From Pachyseris speciosa (lineage: Eukaryota > Cnidaria > Anthozoa > Scleractinia > Pachyseridae), in contig JAEMWC010000991.1 of NCBI GenBank assembly GCA_016490735.1, forward strand, positions 56,001-120,000: DNA of 64,000 nt, given 5' to 3'. The translations under genes were made by a program, and so were the position numbers. Within the stretch, counting starts at the first letter, position 1, and each line of letters starts with the position of its first letter. The notes under the pieces are model-generated. The model saw only the letters and a list, made by a program, of their open reading frames with translations, searched no databases and was not told the DNA's origin. Positions 29,017 to 38,399 of this stretch are shown here, piece by piece.

Positions 29017-29657
29017 ATGGCACTAACAGGATTCTTAGAACATGGTGTCCCTTATTTAGCGAAGAAGGGTGTTGAAATGGGTAGATATTATGCATCAGAA
29101 GCAATGAGAAATCCAAAGCTGCAAAAGAAATTAATTGACAAAGGACTTTCCCTCGCAAAGCCTGCAATCACAAAGGTTGGGTCAGAAGCTTTGAAACAAC
29201 TCTCAACAAAAGTGAGACCAAATATTCGTTACAAAACAGATATCAAAGGATTAGATTATGGCGGTGCTATTGACATTCATAAGGTTATTGGCAAGCTTCC
29301 TAAACCGAAAAGTGGATTGACACCCGGAAAGTATAAATATATGGGACCTTATAATCCCCTCGATAAACAGTTAGAGTATGATGAAAACACAGGTGAGGTC
29401 ACAAAATGGTAATGTCCAACCTTACAACAAGGTAGATGAAATAGCAGCATATCACGATATATTGTTATGATATGGGAAAAAATAAAGGTGATTGTGATAA
29501 AACAATGGTCGAGTCACTTGATCTAATACCATATGGTGAGATGCCAAAATGGGGTCAAACAGCCAGATTCTTAATTGACAAAAAACAGAAACTTGGTCTC
29601 GGCATTTCAAAAAACGGAAAAAGCCGTCGAGTGAAGAAAACTGGCAAGAAAAACTAG
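29017..29657 (+). pseudogene. Phospholipase A2-like virion protein (parvovirus VP1u-like), frameshifted
   Basis: The 5' part (29017-29412) has an amphipathic helix-rich N-terminus and ends in a calcium-loop-like YMGPYNPLD. After a frame change near 29413 the DNA encodes PYNKVDEIAAYHDI, with the catalytic His-Asp pair. After a second change at about 29462-29466 it continues as YDMGKNKGDCDKTM to 29657. This order (Y-x-G-P-x-N-P-L-D, then H-D-x-x-Y-D) is that of secreted and parvoviral phospholipase A2, which helps virions leave endosomes. PLA2 domains are known in parvoviruses and some adintoviruses. Both breaks are single-base. The 3' end overlaps the start of the integrase frame. The protein is not makeable as it stands. 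Confidence 0.8.
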
Positions 29658-30577
29658 CTGATGAATTACATGCACCCATAAAACGAAATTTCACTCGGCG
29701 GCGTGTGATTGTAAATAAAATTGATGAAATATGGGCAAGTGATCTAGTTGAAATGCAACAGTTCAGTAAATGGAATAAAGGTTATCGATATCTTCTTATG
29801 GTTATTGATGTCTTCAGCAAATATGGTTGGATTGTCCCATTGAAGGATAAGAAAGGTGAATCTGTCACTGAAGCATTCAAAACAATATTCAAGGAAGGCA
29901 GAAAACCACAGTATTTATGGGTCGACAAGGGAAAAGAGTTTTACAACAAACACTTGAAGGACTTGCTAGAGAAACATAGTGTACAGATGTACTCAACTGA
30001 GAATGAAGAGAAGTCATCAGTAGTTGAAAGATGGAATAGGACAATGAAGTCCAAAATGTGGAAGCAGTTCACTGTTCAAGGTAATACACAGTATTTAGAC
30101 ATGTTACCAAAATTAGTGAAACAGTATAATAATACCAAACATTCAAGCACAAAGATGACACCCGTTGAAGCATCTGATAAGAGGAATGAAGGAACTGTTT
30201 ACTTCAATTTGTATGGTGATATGAAAACATTAAAACAGAAACCGAAATTTAAAATAGGTGATAAGGTCCGAATATCCAAGTATAAACGGAATGTGTTCGA
30301 CAAGGGCTATACACCAAATTGGACTGAAGAAGTGTTTACAGTTGATAAGATCCAGTACACTAATCCAATAACATACATAATAAAGGATCTGAAAGGTGAA
30401 GATATTGAAGGGAGTTTTTATGAAGCTGAATTATTAAAAGCCAGACAGGATGTATTCCGTATTGATAAAGTCATTCGCAGAGATTACAAGAAGAAACAAG
30501 CTTTGGTGAAGTGGAAGGGTTACAGTGATGAATTTAACAGTTGGATACCGTTCAAGGATTTAAAAGACATATTATAA
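29579..30577 (+). CDS. Retroviral-type (rve) integrase with C-terminal chromodomain
   Basis: The DDE integrase that inserts the linear element. Counted from the GTG at 29705, the catalytic residues are Asp13 (WASDLVEM), Asp74 (WVDKGKEF) and Glu108 (VVERWNRTMK). The C-terminal 45 residues form a chromodomain (KVIRRDYKKKQALVKWKGY, then W-I-P-F), which may direct insertion to histone-marked chromatin. The frame is open back to a stop at 29576-29578. Family-typical words (ELHAPIKRNFTRRR) lie before 29705, so the true N-terminus is upstream, but no ATG is seen in that stretch. The first 80 bp overlap the PLA2-like gene. The catalytic core shows no breaks. Confidence 0.93.
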   Translation, partial: QKTETWSRHFKKRKKPSSEENWQEKLADELHAPIKRNFTRRRVIVNKIDEIWASDLVEMQQFSKWNKGYRYLLMVIDVFSKYGWIVPLKDKKGESVTEAFKTIFKEGRKPQYLWVDKGKEFYNKHLKDLLEKHSVQMYSTENEEKSSVVERWNRTMKSKMWKQFTVQGNTQYLDMLPKLVKQYNNTKHSSTKMTPVEASDKRNEGTVYFNLYGDMKTLKQKPKFKIGDKVRISKYKRNVFDKGYTPNWTEEVFTVDKIQYTNPITYIIKDLKGEDIEGSFYEAELLKARQDVFRIDKVIRRDYKKKQALVKWKGYSDEFNSWIPFKDLKDIL

Positions 30578-30588
30578 AGAGAAAATTA

Positions 30589-30601
30589 TCTAACATATAT
30601 G
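30589..30601 (+). promoter_or_regulatory. Orphan late-type promoter motif
   Basis: TCTAACATATATG. TCTAA lies 10 nt before an ATG (30599-30601) that is followed at once by TGA. The usual arrangement is present but no gene follows it, so a small gene may have been lost between 30601 and 30660. Confidence 0.4.
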
Positions 30602-30666
30602 TGAAGGAGACCTACAGTATATCTGTTATTTGCTATTATGTAGCCAAGAATATTATTATTCCTGAC

Positions 30667-30691
30667 TATATTTAAACACAGGTCGAAAATG
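30667..30691 (+). promoter_or_regulatory. Putative early-type promoter block (Bro-N gene)
   Basis: TATTTAAACACAGGTCGAAAATG lies here, ending about 31 nt before the ATG of the Bro-N gene. A near copy precedes the polymerase gene at 31841-31864. It is not found before the structural genes. Confidence 0.5.
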
Positions 30692-30721
30692 AATTAAAAA
30701 ATAAATTACTATAATATACAA

Positions 30722-31561
30722 ATGCAAAAATATTCCTACGATAATAAAGAATTGGATGTATCAATAGATTGTTATCTTGATGATAAAAACGACGTTTGGT
30801 TTAGAGGAAGAGACATTGCTAAAATTCTTGACTATAAAAATCCACAAAGAGCAATCAGAGATTATGTTGTATCGGATGATAAAATCTTAAGAGACCACAA
30901 AATCAGCATAAATTCACGGGGGACAAAAATGGTCCCTCGTGCTGAGGCCACTGATTCACGGGGAACAAAAATGGTCCCTCGTGCTGAGACCCCCGAAAAA
31001 ACTTTCAAATGTTTCTTCATAAATGAATCTGGACTTTATTCACTAATACTGTCCTCTAAAAAACAGGAAGCAGTAAAATTCAAACATTGGGTTACATCAA
31101 AAGTATTGCCATCAATCAGGAAACAGGGATATTACAAACGGTTCAATGATAGAAGCAATAATATGCTGATGATTGAAAGTGAAAATGATCTGCACTGCAA
31201 GATTGTATCATTCATCAGAAAAAAATATGAAGATGCTTTAATGATTGTCGGTCTAGGTGAAAATCAAATAAGCTCAAATATGAGAATCAGAAGTTATAAC
31301 AAAGGATATATGGCTGGTCAGTGTGATTTAATGCTGTTGAATCCCACTAGAAAATACAATGCTCTATGTCTTGAATTCAAAAGTCCAACTGGTGTGTATC
31401 AAGTGTCAGATAAACAAAAAAGTATGAAGCAAATGTATGAGAAAAATAAGTGTAAGTACATCATGAGCAATAGTTTCGAAGATTTGATCCACGAAATAAC
31501 CAAACACTTGGAAGAAAGCAAATTATACTTATCACGAAGGAAAGATTTAAAAGAAAATTAA
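30722..31561 (+). CDS. Bro-N domain protein fused to a PD-(D/E)xK-like nuclease domain
   Basis: 279 residues, intact. Residues about 15-140 match a Bro-N DNA-binding domain: VWFRGRDIAKILDYKNPQRA, then INESGLYSLILSSKKQEA and WVTSKVLPSIRKQGYY. The C-terminal part holds AGQCDLMLLNP followed by CLEFKSPTGVYQVSDKQ. This D ... E-x-K arrangement is that of a VRR-NUC or similar PD-(D/E)xK nuclease. Bro-N proteins occur in baculoviruses, phages and giant viruses and often carry a second domain. The Bro-N domain is interrupted by two copies of a 42-bp unit (30913-30996) encoding SRGTKMVPRAE, each able to form a DNA hairpin. A role in replication, gene regulation or degrading foreign DNA is possible but not shown. 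Confidence 0.8.
   Translation: MQKYSYDNKELDVSIDCYLDDKNDVWFRGRDIAKILDYKNPQRAIRDYVVSDDKILRDHKISINSRGTKMVPRAEATDSRGTKMVPRAETPEKTFKCFFINESGLYSLILSSKKQEAVKFKHWVTSKVLPSIRKQGYYKRFNDRSNNMLMIESENDLHCKIVSFIRKKYEDALMIVGLGENQISSNMRIRSYNKGYMAGQCDLMLLNPTRKYNALCLEFKSPTGVYQVSDKQKSMKQMYEKNKCKYIMSNSFEDLIHEITKHLEESKLYLSRRKDLKEN
30913..30990 (+). repeat. Two 42-bp hairpin-forming units inside the Bro-N gene
   Basis: The unit starts TTCACGGGG at 30913 and again at 30955. Each has inverted arms CACGGGGGAC/GTCCCTCGTG (about 10 bp, one mismatch) around a 7-nt loop. The length, 42 bp, keeps the reading frame. Confidence 0.75.
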
Positions 31562-31596
31562 ATTGATATAAAAATAAAATATAGTGTATATATTAT

Positions 31597-31794
31597 ATGG
31601 AAAATAAAAATGTTAAAAGAGGTCGTGGAAGGCCTAGAGTTCTCAGTGATGAGGAAAGAAAAAAACACAAGACTACCTATATGCTAAATAAAGAATGGTA
31701 CTGTAACATATGTAAGACAGGACGTAACTACACAATGGCAGGAAAATCTTGTCATATTAAAACAAAAAAACATCAAAAAAATATTCTTCAATAA
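31597..31794 (+). CDS. Small AT-hook plus C2H2 zinc-finger protein
   Basis: 65 residues. An AT-hook (KRGRGRPR) lies near the N-terminus. One C2H2-type zinc finger (CNIC ... H-x-KTKKH) fills the C-terminal half. Both should bind DNA, so a regulator or a chromatin-like role is likely. It lies between the Bro-N gene and the polymerase. It is preceded by an AT-rich TATAGTGTATATATTATATGG start context without TCTAA. The frame is intact. Confidence 0.75.
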   Translation: MENKNVKRGRGRPRVLSDEERKKHKTTYMLNKEWYCNICKTGRNYTMAGKSCHIKTKKHQKNILQ

Positions 31795-31840
31795 TTACAA
31801 TTCAAAAGGATCCAGTAATTGGATCAATTGAATTCTCAAC

Positions 31841-31864
31841 CATATTTAAACGCAGACGGAAATG
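31841..31864 (+). promoter_or_regulatory. Putative early-type promoter block (polymerase gene)
   Basis: CATATTTAAACGCAGACGGA and the next four bases (AATG) match the block at 30667-30691 at most positions. It ends about 35 nt before the polymerase ATG at 31899. Confidence 0.5.
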
Positions 31865-31898
31865 TTTTAAAGAAATAATAACTATAGATATATTATAA

Positions 31899-34800
31899 AT
31901 GGAAAAAATTATCGAAACTATTAGTAATATGGACAAGAAAAGTCTCAAAAAATTGAGCAAATCTAAGCTAATCGAATTGCTGTTGAAGCAGCAGAAAAAG
32001 CCTAAAGTTATTATAGTTGATGACACAAAACCTGTGCCTAAACCAAGAACAAGACCAATTCCTGCACCAAGGACGAAAAGACCAACTGTGAAAGAATTGG
32101 TTGATTATTTTGAGAGGAAAAGACTTCCAGCCCCACCTGCTGAATGGTTGGAAGAAATAGAACAATTGAAAAAGAGACCAATTCCCGCCCCAAGAGCCAA
32201 AAAGCCTGTGCCGGTTCCAACACCCAGAACAAAAATAGAGCAAACAGAGAAAGCTCTAAAAGGTTTCACAAAATCTTTTGAAATCAGTATAAAAAAATCA
32301 AAGACCCGCTTGCGCAACTGCAAAACACAAGAAAGGCTGTTGCATATAATATTATAAAATCGTTGAATGAAATTAAAGGTCTCAAATTTGTTGAAACACT
32401 CAAGGTAACATTTGCAAAAATGACTGACGGACAATTAGAGTTTAAAACAGCATATTTCAACAGTGCAGCTCAAACAATTGTGAATAATCTGGAAGTAACT
32501 GAATCACTGCAGTTGTCAAAAGACCAAATAATGAATAAGATTGCAGTTTGGGTATCTGAGGGTTCAGGTTGGACAATTGAATCTGTTGACAGCCATTACC
32601 TCAATGTTGTGAAATATGCGCCAATGAGAGGCTCCTCATACATAAAACTACCAAATGAACTTAGAAACAGTGCGAAGGGTTTAATTAACTTGAAAAATGA
32701 GGATAATGAATGCTTCCGATGGTGCCACATCAGACACCTGAACCCACAAGAGAAATACCCACAGAGGGTTAAAAAATCAGACAAGCAATACATTGAAAAA
32801 TTGGATTATTCAGGGGTTGAATTCCCAGTTGCAACCAAGCATTACAACAAGATAGAGAAACAAAATGAGATCAACATCAATGTATTCGGTTATGAGGAGA
32901 AACAACCTTATCCAATATATGAATCAAAAGAGAAATATGCAGACTGCTTGAATCTGCTTCTAATAACTGAAAATGAAAACAAGCATTATGTGCTGATCAA
33001 AGATTTCAATAAGTTTATGTACAAACAAACAAAGCACAAAGAAAGAAAACACTTTTGTATGCACTGTCTTCAATGCTTCAGCTCTGAAAGGGTGTTGAAT
33101 GATCACAAGGACAACTGCATGCAAGTAAATGGCACACAGGCAATAAAAATGCCAAACAAAGATAACAACATACTGAAATTCAACAACTTTCATAAACAAC
33201 AGCAGGTACCATTTGTGATCTATGCTGATTTTGAGGCCATCACTGAAAAAATGCACGGTTGTCAACCCAACAATGATAAATCATATACAGAGGCTTATCA
33301 GAAGCATACTGACTGTGGCTACGGCTATAAAGTTGTTTGTTGCTATGACGATAAATATAGCAAACCAGCAGCAATATACAGGGGTGAAAAGGCTGTGTAC
33401 AAATTTATGGAAGCTAAGCTGGAGGAGGTCAAATATTGCAAGAATGTTGTGAAAAAAAATTTTAACAAACCATTGAAAATGACTAAAGATAATGAAAAAG
33501 AATTCCAAAAAGCTGAAATGTGTCACATCTGTGATAAGAAATATACTGAAAAGGATATTAGAGTCCGAGATCATTGTCACATTACTGGTAAATACAGAGG
33601 TTCTGCTCACCAAGATTGTAATCTGAAACACAGAGTGAACCCAGAAGAAATAAAAATACCTGTTATATTCCACAATCTGAGAGGCTATGATAGTCATTTT
33701 ATTATGCAGGAGATTGGAGCCATTGTTAAGAAGCACACTTACAAAAACAAGAAAGGTGAAGACTGTCAAATGAATATCAATGCTATCCCAAATAACATGG
33801 AGAAGTATATGGCTTTCATGCTTGGCAACCACTTGACCTTCATTGATAGTTTCCAGTTCATGAGCTCCAGTTTGGAAAAACTTGTAGGCAATCTACCAAA
33901 AGAAGCCTTAAAATACACCTCACAAGAGTTCAAGGGAAATGATCTCAATCTGGTGGCACAGAAAGATGTTTATCCATACGACTTCATGGACAGTTTCGAT
34001 CAATTCAATCAGAAGCTGCCCTCAAAAGAAGAATTTTACAGTATATTGAGTGATGAGCATATATCAGATGAAGACTATACACATGCTCAGACAGTGTGGG
34101 AAACATTCTCTTTGAAAAACATGGGCGATTATCATGACCTGTACCTTAAAACAGATGTACTCCTACTGGCTGATGTATTTGAAAACTTCAGAAAAACATG
34201 CCTTGAGTACTATAAACTGGACCCGTGTCACTATTTCACATCTCCTGGTTTATCTTGGGATGCCATGCTGAAAATGACTGACATAAAATTAGAATTGATG
34301 ACAGACATTGATATGTTTCAATTCATTGAAAAGGGCCTACGTGGTGGTATCAGTTATATAGCCAACAGATACGGAAAAGCAAACAATAAATACATGAAAG
34401 AGTATGACGAGAAGGCGCCCTCGAAGTACATCATGTATCTTGATGCTAATAATTTGTATGGTTGGGCTATGAGTCAATATTTACCAACCGGTGGTTTCAA
34501 ATGGTTGACACAAAAACAGATCAATAATTTAGACCTGGCTAAGTATAAAGAAGACAGCAACAAAGGTTTGATACTTGAAGTTGACCTTAAATACCCCCAA
34601 GAGTTACATGATCTACATAATGACTACCCACTTGGGCCGGAAAAGATTAAAGTGACTGGGGACATGCTATCAGATTATTGTAAAAACATAGCAAAGAAAT
34701 ATAAAATATCAACTGGTCTGGTACATAAACTGATACCAACATTAAGCAACAAAGAAAAATACGTGCTCCATTATAGGAACCTCCAATTATATACTGATCT

Positions 34801-35698
34801 CGGTTTGAAAATAACTAAAATCCATCGAGTGTTAGAATTCAATCAGTCCGCGTGGCTCAGACAGTACATCGACTTCAACACTCAGAAAAGAACTAGCGCA
34901 AAAAATGCCTTTGAGAAAGACTTTTTCAAGCTGATGAATAACAGTGTATTTGGCAAAACGATGGAAAACCTCAGAAAGCGAGTAGACGTCAGATTGGTGA
35001 CTGATGGGAAGAAGCTATTGAAATTAGCTAGTAAACCCACTTATGTTAGCAGTAAAATCTTCGATGAAAATCTAGTAGCTGTTCATAAGATATAAGAAAC
35101 ACTTACTTTAAACCGGCCGGCATACGTGGGGATGTGTATTCTAGACCTTAGCAAGACACTGATGTACGATTTCCATTACAACTACATCAAAGAGAAATAT
35201 GGAGATGAAGCAAAATTATTATTCACAGACACAGACTCACTGACCTATGAAATTGAAACCCAAGATGTATATAGGAATTTCTGGAATGATAAAGATAAAT
35301 TCGATAACAGTGACTATCCTGAAAGCTCGCCATATTTCGATAAGTCGAATAAAAAAGTGATTGGTAAGATGAAAGATGAGGCTGCTGGAGTCCCAATATG
35401 TGAATTCGTAGGACTGAGATCGAAGATGTATAGCTATATTAAAGATGATCAGAAAGGAGGAAAAACAGCAAAAGGTATTAGGAAGAATATTATTAAGAAT
35501 AACATCAAACATGAAAATTATAAAGAGACACTATTTGATAATAAACAGATGCATCATAGAATGAAAACAATCAGAAGTCAGAACCATCAACTTGGAAGTT
35601 ATGAGATAAATAAAGTATCACTCAGCTGCTTTGACGACAAGCGGTATATTCATGATAATGGCGTGACAAGCTATGCGTATGGACATTATGGAATCTAG
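31899..35698 (+). pseudogene. Protein-primed family B DNA polymerase, one frameshift and one in-frame stop
   Basis: About 1,265 codons in three pieces: 31899-32357, 32363-35095 and 35096-35698. The N-terminal part has proline-rich PVPKPRTRPIPAPRT repeats. Counting from 32363, Exo I is YADFEAI (about residue 289), a Cys-x2-Cys ... DHCH ... CNLKH endonuclease-VII-like zinc domain sits at about 387-420, Exo II is NLRGYDSHF (about 440) and Exo III is YLKTDVLLLADVF (about 595). Motif A is YLDANNLYGWAM (about 695) and motif B FKLMNNSVFGK (about 855). Motif C, FTDTDSL, is at 35225-35242. All catalytic residues are present. The frame shifts at an A7 run (32291-32297), and TAA at 35093-35095 interrupts the frame, which continues in phase. 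In the family this enzyme replicates the element by protein priming. Confidence 0.93.
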
Positions 35699-36445
35699 CT
35701 GTTGACGTCACGCCATATGATTTGCCTAGTTCAGGATAGTATTGTGAGTTTTAAAATACTGCCCTCTTTCTGACCCTTTGCCCGAAGAATTAGCATTTTG
35801 GGGGGTTTCCCTTTCGAATGAGTCATCAAACTACGTCAGATTTTTCGCTTTTTACACATGCGTATTATTTTTTATCTTTGTAAATTTCATTTATGTACCA
35901 CAAGCATAAAAATGAAAATACAAACGAAAATATAAGGGTTGTTTCACACAGATAAAGTGTGGCTTGTATACATAGGTCTAACGATTGGAAAAAGCGGGGG
36001 CCTTTCGTTAGCGAAATGTATACAAGCCACCCCGTGGAATAACGAAAAACCCCCGCCGTTATTCCATGGGTTGAAAAAATAAAAAATGAAAAATAAAAAA
36101 TAAAAAATGAAAAATAAAAAATCACCCTGAGATGGTGTCGGATTGTTGGGTAGAGCTATAGTGAAGCTTCGGCTTCTCAGAAGTGCCGGTTCAATCTCAA
36201 GCCGGAGGGTGAAAAAAACAAATAAACAAATACTTGGCCTCAAGAGGGTCTGATAGGGCCAGAGCGGAGTGGAGGTGGGAAAGACATAAATGATAGTGCT
36301 CTGGTGGTGTGGAGGTGGGAATTCAAAAAACAAAACAAAAATGAAACCTCTCATGAGGGACGGGTGGTGATTCAAATTCCAAATTAAGTCCCTCATGAGA
36401 GGTTCTGGTGGCCACCAGTTTTGCTTTTTTTTTTCTGCAGCTATA
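35699..36445. repeat. Polinton right subterminal region with hairpins
   Basis: No gene is present. Three inverted repeats stand out: TGGCTTGTATACAT at 35960-35973 with its complement at 36016-36029; TGGAATAACG at 36035-36044 with its complement at 36057-36066; and 17-bp perfect arms (AACCTCTCATGAGGGAC) at 36345-36361 and 36388-36404. Between them lies an AAAAAT/AAAATG low-complexity tract (36075-36122). Two GGAGTGGAGGTGGGAA-like words occur near 36265 and 36305. The left end of the element has nothing comparable. Confidence 0.75.
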
Positions 36446-36719
36446 CCTGTTTTTCCGAGAATGTCACGCTTGGTGATTTTTCCGAGAAAGTCACGCATTT
36501 TAATAAACTATAGATTCCATCAGATTGAACCATAAATTCAAAGTGTGCAGACCTTGGTTCCATCAGATTGAACAACTATAGATTCCATCAAATTAAATAA
36601 CTATAGATTCCATCAAATTAAATAACTATATATTCCATCAAATTAAATAACTATATATTCCAGAATACGAGATCATTTTGCTAAAACACCCCATTTTTGA
36701 TCTGGTACCCCCAAACACT
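36446..36719 (-). repeat. Polinton right terminal inverted repeat
   Basis: 274 bp, reverse complement of the left repeat with only a few differences (for example CCAGATC against CCAGAAC near the tip). It carries the same series of about 25-bp units. Confidence 0.95.
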
Positions 36720-37220
36720 ATACTACTCCCTATAATACAAAAGATGACGGAAGCTTAGTTACGGGTCAGAACACTAAAATAATTTTAAATCAATTCACGC
36801 AAAACGAGATCTTTCACGAATCACGTTCAATTAAAGTGTTCGTTAACGTGTCACGCTTAATTCAAAAACCGCTTTCACGTGTCAATCACGAATCACGAAT
36901 AAATAAAAACTTAAATCACGTTTCACAAGGAAAAAACTAGGCTGAATCACGTTTCACGAAAAAAGTAAAGGGGACCCTTTTTGATCGTTCACGGTTTATG
37001 CGGTGGTTTTCATAACCTTAAAAAATTTGTACTTCAATGCCGACTGATGGCGTAAGGCTTGTTAAGAGTATAAAATCACTGATTTTATACTCTTAACAAG
37101 CTACATATCACAAGTATTTTTACCAGTGTGCTTTTGACATAATTTGTGCGTTTAGAGTGCACATTAATCGAAAATTAACAACCACTTATTACGATTCTAC
37201 TTAGCTTATATTCCCCATAA
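36720..37220. other. Non-coding host DNA with TCACG-rich tract and a perfect hairpin
   Basis: TTTCACG/TCACGAATCACG words recur many times between 36790 and 36965. At 37057-37101 two perfectly complementary 22-nt arms (starting GCTTGTTAAGAGTATAAAAT) are separated by a single C. No coding region is present. Confidence 0.6.
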
Positions 37221-37238
37221 AAATTTGGTTGATCAACT

Positions 37239-37269
<31 letters not shown>

Positions 37270-38228
37270 GGATTCGATTAGCTGACGTTTCGAGCGTTAG
37301 CCCTTCGTCGGAGCGAATCGAGGAATTGTGGGTTGTGTATGGTTTATATACAGAAAATGGCTATTTGTGGTAACATAGTAAGGTGAAAAACAGGAATAAA
37401 TTAATTGAATGAAAAGCGCTCGTTGATACCGTGGGGATTAAGAGTGCCAATTTGAAAGATCAGTTTTTGCTCGAGATTTTTACGGCTTTCCGTAGTACCT
37501 TGATGTAGGGAAAGGCCAGAGATCGACATGTGTTGTTTGGAATGGTTAGGGAGATTAAAATGCCGAGCGACAGGTTTAGATGCGTCTTTGTCATCTTTCT
37601 CAACATCACGAAGATGTTCTCGGAATCGGTCACCTAGTCGTCTTCCTGTTTCGCCGATGTATAACTTTTTGCATACTGTGCAGGTTATGCCATAGATAAC
37701 ATTTGCGGAGGTACACGTGAAACGATCGGTGATCTTAACAGATCGCTTAGGGCCCGATATTTTGTCAGTGTTTTGAATGAAAGGACAAGTTTTGCATCGC
37801 GAGCGCGCGCATTTAAAAGTGCCAGGTTGTTCAGTTGTTTTGAATGCGCTTTTAACTAGAAAGTTACCTACATTTTTGTCGCGTTTGAATGAAATCAGCG
37901 GTGGTTCCGAAAAGATTCTAGCAGTTTCTGGATCATTTTGCAGTGTCTTAAAGTTATTAAGAATGATGGCTTTAACTGGGTTATTATGCCGGTGAAATGT
38001 GAGGGTGAATGGAATTCTGTCATTCTTTTCCTTTTGTGACGTCTGTAGTGCTGACTGTTGATTAATCTGCTGAGCGCGGTGATGGCCCGATTGAACCGCA
38101 GAAACAAGATAGCCACGTTTCTCGAAATAATGGCATATTTCCTCTGATTTGTTGGAAAAATCAGAGTCATCACTACATCATGAGACGTTGAAGTCTAAGA
38201 AATTGAGAATAGAGAATGGCGTTTTTGA
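37221..38228 (-). mobile_element. Penelope-like element fragment (copy 3)
   Basis: Minus-strand relative of copy 1, nearly identical, ending at ATTTGGTTGATC (37221) at its 3' side. The linker, zinc motif and GIY-YIG region can be followed in one frame from about 38180 down to about 37408, although no early ATG remains. The reverse transcriptase is absent, so this is a 5'-truncated copy. The short open frames on the other strand are shadows. Confidence 0.75.
37282..37313 (-). ncRNA. Hammerhead-ribozyme-like motif (copy 3)
   Basis: Same motif as in copies 1 and 2 (CCGACGA, short stem, GAAAC). Confidence 0.3.
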
Positions 38229-38399
38229 CATGAGATGGATGTGAAGATGAATACAACAAATAACTGTGAGAATCGGTGGGTTTGTAGTGCACACTGGTAC
38301 ATAAACCGTTGCCGCTGACACCAGTCACTACAGGGACTATACCCTACATCAAAGCGGGGACTTCTGAAGCCATCGCACGGTTTCTATAACCTTATAATA

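Larger units (their letters stand above)
16620..36719. mobile_element. Polinton/Maverick (adintovirus-like) element, complete but decayed
   Basis: The element is 20.1 kb long and starts AGTGTTTGGGGGTACC in inverted orientation at both ends. It has 273-274-bp terminal inverted repeats and carries the family hallmarks: protein-primed PolB, retroviral-type integrase, adenain-like protease, FtsK/HerA-type ATPase and two jelly-roll capsid genes. Target-site duplications of Polintons are normally 6 bp. Here the flanks AGTAAT (16612-16617) and ACTACT (36722-36727) match at only 4 of 6 positions, so the duplication has decayed or the boundary is off by a base or two. Many genes carry stops, frameshifts or an insertion, so this copy is not expected to be autonomous. 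It may still be a recent arrival, because the inverted repeats differ by only a few bases. Confidence 0.95.

Noticed and set aside
33281..33832. Minus-strand frame of 183 codons opposite the polymerase
   Set aside because: Antisense shadow of the polymerase gene; composition follows the opposite strand.
35944..36498. Minus-strand frame of 184 codons at the right end of the Polinton
   Set aside because: Low-complexity phenylalanine/proline-rich translation across hairpins and the terminal repeat; no start context or family resemblance.
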